Source: Anastrepha obliqua
Lineage: Eukaryota > Arthropoda > Insecta > Diptera > Tephritidae
Reading direction: 5' to 3'
NCBI RefSeq assembly: GCF_027943255.1
Contig: NC_072895.1
Span: 38,228,001-38,292,000, forward strand
Length of the DNA stretch: 64,000 nt
How positions within the stretch are numbered: position 1 is the stretch's first letter; each line of letters opens with the position of its first letter. This document shows, piece by piece, positions 57,217 through 64,000 of this stretch. Position numbers and translations under genes: made by a program. Below the pieces are notes generated by a model. The model had not been told where the DNA came from and did no database searches. It saw only the letters and a program-made list of their open reading frames with translations.

Positions 57217-57570
57217 AACAAACCAGTTATACTGCCCGCGTCTCACAAAGAAAAGGATTATAATCAAACTGTACCGAATTTTGTGCGTAATGTCATGGGT
57301 TCTAGTGCTGGTGCGGGCTCTGGCGAATTTCATGTTTATCGTCATTTGCGAAGGAAAGAATATTCTCGACAAAAGAATATACAGGCAATGAGTATTAAAG
57401 AGCAGCAAGACCTCGATTTCCAAACAAAACTTGAAGAAAATAGGCGGATAGCAGAGGAAAAGACTGCAAAAAAAAGATTGAAACGCTTGAAAAAGAAAGA
57501 ACGAATAAAAAAAAATCGTAATGTAAAGAAGAACTCTGAAGATGAAAATGTTCAAGATGAGGACAACTAA
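57217..57570 (+). CDS. PRKRIP1: PRKRIP1-like protein, exon 2
   Basis: Follows acceptor ttcacag and continues in phase 0: [20 protein letters not shown], then the family core [20 protein letters not shown] and [12 protein letters not shown], nearly identical to mammals. A long, lysine/glutamate-rich helix ([34 protein letters not shown]) and a short acidic tail ([11 protein letters not shown]) end at TAA 57568-57570. The whole protein is 151 residues, shorter than human because the tail is reduced. The DUF1168 core is intact. Confidence 0.96.
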   Translation, partial: NKPVILPASHKEKDYNQTVPNFVRNVMGSSAGAGSGEFHVYRHLRRKEYSRQKNIQAMSIKEQQDLDFQTKLEENRRIAEEKTAKKRLKRLKKKERIKKNRNVKKNSEDENVQDEDN

Positions 57571-57584
57571 ATTAAATTATTAAA
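57571..57584 (+). terminator. Candidate poly(A) signals for PRKRIP1
   Basis: Two ATTAAA hexamers lie immediately after the stop codon (57571-57576 and 57579-57584). They are close to the stop, so the 3' untranslated region may be very short, or they may be unused. Confidence 0.35.
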
Positions 57585-58425
57585 TATTATCAAGACTTAA
57601 AAATTTCAAATATATTATTGAATGGAAAAGAATGTAAGGTTTGTTAAATTGCTGGGACCAAGATTACTCTACTTATCATCATTAGCCTGTGAAAGTAGGA
57701 ATCTCCAGCGAAAGCGATTGCGTGCTTCGACTATGAAAAACTGAAGTTCTCAAAAAGTTGAAGATGGAAACATTATCCCGCCAAAATGCTTTTGCATAGA
57801 TACTTCTAGTATGTTTTTCTCGACGGTGTGTAGCTCCTTCCACTTCATTTAAAGAGCTCGTTAAGTGAGGGAAATTTCAGAACAATTTATTTCTAATTAG
57901 TTAGCGTAAGTAAGTGGCCATAATCCAATCTTATATCTTCAATTTAATCTTATATCTTTTGTGCTATTCCTGAATATTATGTAGTGATTAATTATTGGGC
58001 TTATCTAATACTTTTAGCATAGGCTATAATGTTGATTAGTCGATTGATCACAAGCGACTTGAATTAGCGAATAATATAGTGTGGGCGTTTCATGAAGGCG
58101 TCGCCATGCCTCACACATTTCTAACGAGAAATAAAAAGAAGGACTTCAATAACGAAATTATGAAAGTGCATTGGAAATAGGCAAGAGGTTATCGAATAAA
58201 TTGGCGAATATTTATGAAAAAATGCTGAAAACTTTTTACTTGACTTAATATTAAGAAGAAAAGTGCAGATAACACCTTTTTTCAGAATTACTCTTTAAAA
58301 TATGTATCTCTTCTGCTGTATAGAGTTGTTCCAGTGACGATAGGCGAGGCGTGAGATTCAGCGCACTATACATGACTAGTTTACTGGCATACGTAGAACG
58401 AGTTGCCTTGGGAATGCATGAGAGA
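57585..58425. other. Downstream flank, nothing recognised
   Basis: AT-rich sequence without a supported gene on either strand. The last 40 bp (tacgtagaacgagttgcctt) loosely resembles the ggttacgtagaacc repeat family. Confidence 0.5.
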
Positions 58426-58450
58426 GGTTAGGTTAGGTTAGGTTAGGTTA
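58426..58450. repeat. (GGTTA)5 array
   Basis: Five exact GGTTA units, that is the TTAGG insect telomere motif in plus orientation and TAACC at the 3' end of the minus-strand LINE. Best read as the LINE's simple-repeat tail. Confidence 0.9.
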
Positions 58451-59350
58451 AATGGCTGCCCTAGCTAAAGGGCTCACTTGGACAAATGTTAAGAAATTCG
58501 TCCGTTGTGGTGCCATACATGGGAGAGGAGAGAGGAGAGGGGAAGGAAGAAGGAGCCTTGGGATTTGATACGATGATGACCATACATTTTACGACGCCCC
58601 CGACGGGGGCTGATATACGTTCGTAGTTAGCCGTATCAAGCTACTAGTGAACTTCACCAAATTTATGATACCTACGCCGGCTATGTCCGCAGGCGTAGCG
58701 AAAAAAGTGGGAGCCCAGATTTCTAAGTCTTTGCCAGAGATGATTCCACCTCGTCCTCCAGACAGTTTCTGCAGAACGGACTTGAGGTAATCCCAAGTCT
58801 TACAGCGTGAACACCTAACGGACAATGTCCGGTAAGGATGCCCACCAAATTTGAGAGCTGGGGCTTTGTAAGCCTTAGGAGTTCCCTTGAGCGTCCCCGA
58901 TCTACCCGTGGCCAGAAGGACCTCGGGACCTTGCACGTTTGGGCACTAGCCCAGCGCTCGCTGAGTTGTCTCGAGGCCCATCTTTCCAGGAGCAGACCAC
59001 AGGTTCTCAGGGGAACCCCAATTCTCTCATTACGCGACGAAACCGTCTCCAAAGTTCCCTGTCTAGCCAGCTCATCAGCCCAGCAGTTTCCCTCTATGCC
59101 GCTGTGACCGGGAACCCAAATGAGCCTGATGATGAAGTATTCGGATGCAGTAGAGAGAGAAGCCAGACATTCCCCGACTAATCTCGAACGCACAAACAGC
59201 GAGCCCAAGGCCCTAATTGCCGATTGGCTATCGGAGTAAATATTTACTTCCTTAACGGTAATTACCGAATTAAGCAACCAGTCCACCGCTTCCTTAATTG
59301 CAGATACCTCCGCTTGGAAAACACTAAAGTGGTCCGGGAGCCTAAATGAG
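58426..59350 (-). pseudogene. Non-LTR retrotransposon fragment with RNase H domain and GGTTA tail
   Basis: Minus strand: HFSVFQAEVSAIKEAVDWLL (59340-59270), then VNIYSDSQSAIRALGS, WVPGHSGIEGNCWADELARQ (RNase H active-site and HxG...DELA motifs), then LVGILTGHCPLGVHAVRLGI and a CxxC region, breaking in frame at about 58723. The RNase H Glu and Asp residues (QAE, SDS, ADE) are present. The 5' part with the reverse transcriptase is absent. The sequence runs on to a (GGTTA)5 array at 58426-58450. Confidence 0.85.
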
Positions 59351-61582
59351 AGAGGGGTGATGAAAAAAATTTTTTTTTTTTTTCATAAAATGTTAATATA
59401 ATCCTTTAAGAATATGTGTATGTCAAAAAAATTATAGAACGTAAATTTAAGTATTTCTTATATTATAGATCGTCAACCGTGACGACTCTATTCTTTGCGT
59501 TCGAGCGCTGGGAGAGGTATAGTTACGTTGCATTCAAACTTTAGACGGGTTTTTCTCAAAACTATATTTTTCGAATTAGCGTACACGATAACTTGAAAAG
59601 TTTATTGACCGATCTCCCTGAAATTTTGCACACATCTTTTTTATTCGCCCCTAAATAAATTTTTTTTAAGCATTTTATTCAGCGGTTTTTTGGTTTTTTA
59701 TATTCTGGTCACTGACGCCGATGCTACAATGCCCGCCGATTGAGAAGCCCCGCTGCGACCTTCCTGGAAGAATTGAGTGTACATCCGCCATTTTAAATGA
59801 TTAAAATAAAAAAAAATGTTTATATTATTTTTATGTATAAATAAACTGTATGCCAATTTTGAAAAAATATATTGACTTCTTCATTTTAAATAATTTATTA
59901 AAAATCAGGTAAAATATGGCCGTTTACAGGTATCTGTCCCCTACTTAACTGATTGGCGAGATCCGGACTTATATACAATAACCACAGTATATACTTATAC
60001 TCGTACACACAGGCTATAAACGACATTCACCAAGGCTCTCTTACCACCTTCATGAGCTCTCACTCCCAAATGTTAACGAAGTTCAACCACCAGCCATCGC
60101 AAGCGAAACGTTTCAGCTTCCTTTTGAGGGAAGTGAAATGTTCTATGGCCCTTCAATTGGAATGAAATTTTTTACAGAAAACATTACGTGAAAATGGTTA
60201 TTTGCTATTGCGAAAAGTTTGCACCTAGTGTATGTGAACAAGAAAAATACTGAGTGATAGGATAGCCTTTAACTTTACAAAAGTTAGATCTATCATTGAT
60301 GCAGTGAGAAATCAGCTGTTAGCTTTACCACTTGAAGAAAAGTTATACATACATACATATATTAATATATGTCACAAAGTCGTATATTAAAGAAAATACC
60401 AGTCCACAGGGTATAACATTTTTTTAGAATGTGGTGAAAACGATATTCCTTACGATTTTCTAATGTAATCGAACACTCTAATAGACAAACTGGTAGGAAA
60501 TACCTTTGGTTTAGGTTTTGTTACTGAAAGCCCAGAAATCCTCACCTCTCCTGAAAAATAAACAACTGCTTAAGCGACTCCCGCCTAAATCATTTCCGCC
60601 TCTCATCATGCAGCAAGTTGCATTTTTCCTTATCATTACATTCTCTGAGCAGATCGCTGCATCCCTCAAAGAGTCTATGAAATGATAGATTTAAAGCCCA
60701 CCCTGCTTGCCTACTCAGACATGATGAATGCGCCAACGTACCGCATGTCTTTCTTGCAAACAGCCTCTTAAGCAAATAAAATGGAGTTAAAAAGTGATAA
60801 AATAACACTTAGTGTAAGGAATTCTAGCATTCAATAAACATTGCTTTGATTTTATTCAATTCATTTTATATTCTTTTAAAATCAGTCGTAAGCGAAGTCA
60901 CTTGCTACAATTTATTGGACCAGGTTTATTCGTTGAACAAGGTGCATGGCTCAAAGTTGACTGGCGACTAACTTTGTCGACAGCGATTAGTTGAAAGCCC
61001 CTTACAGCAGGCGTCTCATATAAACCCTCTATAAACAAACAGAAAACCCGTAAATTGTGACCAACTGTGCCCGATTGGCTGTTTCTCCTGCAGCTAAAAA
61101 CTTTCAGCTTCCCCTTAAAATGAGGTGTCATTTGACTCGCTCACTTTCCCCTACTTTGCCAGTGATTTGCGTGCGCAAACACAATACACAACGTTTTTAC
61201 AAATATTAAGCTGATTTTTTTCTGATATTCGGCACTTATTTTGCAAATATAAGTGAATGGGAATACGTAAATAAAAATAATTGAGTTTTCTATAAATAGT
61301 GTCCTTTATAACTTCGATTTTTTCGGTAATTTTCTATTGACAATGTCAAAGAAAATAATGAAGCAATCGTGATGATGATGCCGAATTAAAAGACACTTGC
61401 GTGTAACATGGGCTAAATTTTTGACAGTTAGAATGCTATACTTTTGCCGCGTCGTATTACCCATAGCATAAATGTAATGGCGGTAAGTATATGCATTTAT
61501 AATATTTGCATTGAGACACCACATAGAAAATTTGCGTGCTTGAGTGTTGGGTTATCCCGATTTTAAAATAACTACTATTTTA
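59351..61582. other. AT-rich stretch without supported genes
   Basis: 59360-59960 contains words shared with the family I element (tttttctcaaaactatattt, taacttgaaaag), so probably an old copy without clear ends. 59960-61580 shows only short chance frames on both strands. Confidence 0.5.
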
Positions 61583-62630
61583 GGAGGCGTCCATAAATTA
61601 CATGAGGTTTTTTTTTCAATTTTCTGTACCTCCCTCCCCCCCTGATGAGATGTCGTGAGATTTTATTCAACCCCCTCCCCATCCCCCAATCTCACGTGAG
61701 ATTTTTCAAAATGTGGGTTTCTTATGTAAACGCGTTAGATTGTTATTGTAAAAAGAAAAAAAATGCTTCGTGCTTTTATTTACGACTAGTTAAGAATAGT
61801 AATCAATATTGCTGAGAGTTATAAGTGTAATAAAAATTTAACAATACTCGTAGAAGACTTAAATCGTAACTACTGCGATTAAAAAAAGAATATCTACTCT
61901 AATTCAGTCCATGGAGAATCATGCGCGGTTTCAAGAGAGACTATTGGGACCAACATGTCCATATGATTTTCAGTAAAATCATCTGCTCCTTCAACTTCGT
62001 TCTGATCTATCCACTCTAAGCCGTTGACGTTTGCGCACAGTAACTCATTAGCTCGTCTTTCGACAATCCGTGAGGGTCGCACTTTGCGTTACATACGCGC
62101 TTGCTTAGCAATGTGAGCTGCTCGTCTGTGCTCTGCAGCTCTTATGATAGATGCGAAGTAAATACCGCATGTACTGCAGCATATTTTCTCTAAATCATCA
62201 CGTATACTTGGGCAATATAGATCATAAGGCGTGCTGATAAAGGCATTCAGCGGTTGAATCGGTAGACGTATTAGAAATGGAGCAAATGACTTTCCGTCAT
62301 GTTCTCTAAAGTCCGGAATTATCAAACGTCAATCAACCTAAGTGATGGGGTATGGAGGTGGCAGAAAACGGTCGTGAAGAATCATATGCAGATCACTCCG
62401 GCGTGGGCTGCAGCAGTTCTGATCATCGCATTTCACAACCTAAAAAAAAATTAAAAACAATTTCCCTTTGTAAAAAAGGGAACTAAACTAAAAAAAAAAA
62501 ATCTTAAGCATGTACAATCTGGATAATGGACCAAAATAGTATAATTTTTTTGTGTTTCAATCAGAAAAAAAATTGCGTGATATTTGCCGAGACCGCCCCC
62601 TCTCTCCAACGTAAGATTATGGACGCCCCC
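61583..62630 (-). mobile_element. TTA-flanked 1048-bp TIR element encoding a CCHH-type ORF
   Basis: The ends ggaggcgtccataaattac and, inverted, gggggcgtccataatcttac lie between TTA (61580-61582) and TTA (62631-62633). TTA duplication and G-rich TIRs resemble PIF/Harbinger elements, but I see no Harbinger transposase. The minus strand encodes most of one protein, listed separately. C-rich runs lie just inside both ends. Confidence 0.7.
61894..62445 (-). pseudogene. Element-encoded protein fragment with CCHH motif, broken
   Basis: The minus-strand translation reads about VVKCDDQNCCSPRRSDLH, LHDRFLPPPYPIT, two stops, FREHDGKSFAPFLIRLPIQP, YDLYCPSIRDDLEKICCSTC and IYFASIIRAAEHRRAAH (a C-x2-C-x12-H-x5-H pattern). 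A stop in the same frame at 62089-62091 is followed by RPSRIVERRANELLCANVNG and an acidic tail to 61894. Similar proteins of unknown function are repeated in other insect genomes (my recollection). Three in-frame stops make this copy inactive. Confidence 0.6.
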
Positions 62631-62684
62631 TTATCGGCATGAGATACACATGCGTTACATGCACGATAGATTACTAGTTTTGCT

Positions 62685-63110
62685 ATTTAGCTAGTGTGAA
62701 AGAGATAGTTGTGAGGGGAACTTCGGCTACCACGTTACGGGTCTAATTAGGCAGCCGAATTCTGTACGATCATTTCATATGTATTCACACACTCGTTCAA
62801 TATTGTTCAGACAGCAAGAAAGTGTCATTGGTTAATTTTTTTCGTATATCACTAACATGATCTTATTTTTCTTGTAAACGAACCACTTCGTGACCATCAG
62901 CCCATCAGCCGATTCTGTCAAATTCATTCAAAAACCGAATAGCGACTTGTTAATGTGCTCACATTTGAAATCTTTTTATTATGCATGCGTTACCCACCTA
63001 CCGCTTTTATTCAAGGATAATAGATTTCAGGGTTTGCTTGATAGCTATGATGAAAACAAAAAATTTGAGGGGATCTTGGCTGCCACGACACTTGGGATAT
63101 GTTTAACAAA
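62685..63110. repeat. Foldback-like MITE, family F copy 6
   Basis: The left end has gttgtgaggggaacttcggc and taccacgttacggg; the right end has tttgaggggatcttggctgc and cacgacacttgggat. Internal family words are in between (ttcacacactcgttcaat, agtgtcattggttaattttt). Confidence 0.7.
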
Positions 63111-64000
63111 ATTTAGCTTGTATTACTGATATACGATAAAAATCAACACAGCCAATGCTTATTCCCTGGCAACGGTAGTAGCACACTCACATCGCTGCTG
63201 AGAACGATGCCTGACGTATGGTGTTTCTAAATTTATCAAATCAAATTCCTAAATTTAATTTAAAACAATTTTACATTTTGCTAACCACGCAGCAGCATTT
63301 GCGCACCATTTTTAAGCCGTATTTGAGTTATACGCAATAGCTAAATGTGACTAAATATGAGTGTGTTACTATTGGCCCTTAGATTGCCTGAATCAAGATT
63401 GGCTTAAGGAGTCATGGTGGTCTAGAGCTCGAAAATTTAGGTTATTTTCAGGATATTTTTTTACAATGAAAAATGATGGACGGTGTGTCCATTTTGGCTC
63501 TTCCATCTACCTAAAACACAAAAACAAACAGTCATCAGTATGACTGTAGCTATGTCCCGTACTAAAATAATAAAAAAAAATTTACAAACTCGTGTGGTTT
63601 TGACACTGTAAAGATCGGGTTTTGTTTTCAGTTTTTGAGTAAAAAAAAAAACGAAATAATTGAACTAATAATTTTATTCTAGTACGGGCGATATCCATTG
63701 ATGTTGTGAACAACATATACAAATTTCAGACGATTCGGTTGAATAGCTTTTTTTTTTTTTTGACAACACCAGGCCCAAAAAGTCGTTTCGAGATAAATGA
63801 GTTTTAAATTTGAGGTACAGGAACGCGCAGACCGCTCTCTACCTAGTTAATGGGCTGTAGAAGCTATAATATTGAGGATTTTCGCATGAAAATTTCACAG
63901 TATATACTTTCGAAATATCGGAAAAACAAAAAATCGATTTTTTGAAATTACTGGGCCAAACCTATGGTTTTTACGCGCACTTCATATAGATAAAGATATC
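63111..64000. other. Right edge, nothing recognised
   Basis: AT-rich sequence with no supported gene. The last 400 bp have words similar to other oligo-A-rich repeats (ctagtacgggcgatatcc) but no definable ends in the window. Confidence 0.5.

Noticed and set aside
57211..57555. 114-residue minus-strand frame opposite PRKRIP1
   Set aside because: Shadow of the lysine-rich coding exon on the other strand; hydrophobic composition is what reverse-complemented Lys/Glu codons give.
58426..58450. Telomere or subtelomere marker
   Set aside because: Only five units, internal, and adjoining a LINE; no array or telomeric retrotransposons.

Overview
This is a window of insect nuclear DNA, most likely from a higher fly (Diptera; a tephritid fruit fly is my best guess). 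The evidence is AT-rich sequence, GT-AG introns, and fly-like versions of conserved animal genes. The transposon population is typical of large dipteran genomes: mariner and Tc1 relatives, TTAA-site elements, Helitrons, tRNA-derived SINEs and non-LTR retrotransposons. There is no sign of bacterial, phage or plasmid DNA, of operons or of CRISPR. Roughly 5 kb of the 64 kb codes for host protein; most of the rest is repeats and degenerate AT-rich DNA.

Four host genes can be supported. (1) The 3' part of the O-GlcNAc transferase gene (Ogt, called super sex combs in Drosophila): three exons on the plus strand at 3864-9565, carrying the last TPR repeats and the whole catalytic domain. Its earlier exons lie left of the window. 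(2) An SVOP-type major facilitator transporter on the plus strand: eight coding exons at 20826-39986. They join in frame without a gap into 481 residues, with introns of 0.7-5.6 kb full of mobile elements. (3) Chip (LIM-domain-binding protein, LDB family) on the minus strand at 44628-46376: one large coding exon preceded by a splice acceptor, so a 5' exon lies further right. (4) A two-exon PRKRIP1-type spliceosomal protein on the plus strand at 52718-57570. These are separate single genes, not a pathway. In Drosophila both super sex combs and Chip map to chromosome arm 2R (Muller element C), which fits a conserved chromosome arm.

Mobile elements by region. 1-735 and about 42690-43917: two copies of one Tc1/mariner family. 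9566-20825 (intergenic): SINEs, a TTAA-flanked 745-bp element, a pogo-like element split by another copy of itself, a 19-bp tandem array and LINE fragments. 20947-26577 (transporter intron 1): a mariner-type remnant, two Helitrons head to tail with a mariner-type element nested in the second, and a 981-bp element with about 165-bp terminal inverted repeats. 26835-39703 (later introns): several foldback-like elements, mariner deletion derivatives, a mariner-type element inserted in a SINE with a clean TA duplication, and a local duplication. 39987-44500: a minisatellite-bearing Helitron. 46400-52700: the second 745-bp TTAA element, short MITEs and a LINE reverse-transcriptase fragment. 52820-64000: a second TTAA family, a LINE RNase H fragment ending in a GGTTA array, and a 1-kb TIR element encoding a zinc-finger-like protein.

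I found no convincing new biological system. The best candidates for something undescribed are transposon families: the 981-bp long-TIR element, the TTAA-flanked 745-bp and 738-bp elements, and the TTA-flanked 1048-bp element with a CCHH-type ORF. One short conserved-looking reading frame (10852-10990, minus) could be the last exon of a small membrane protein.
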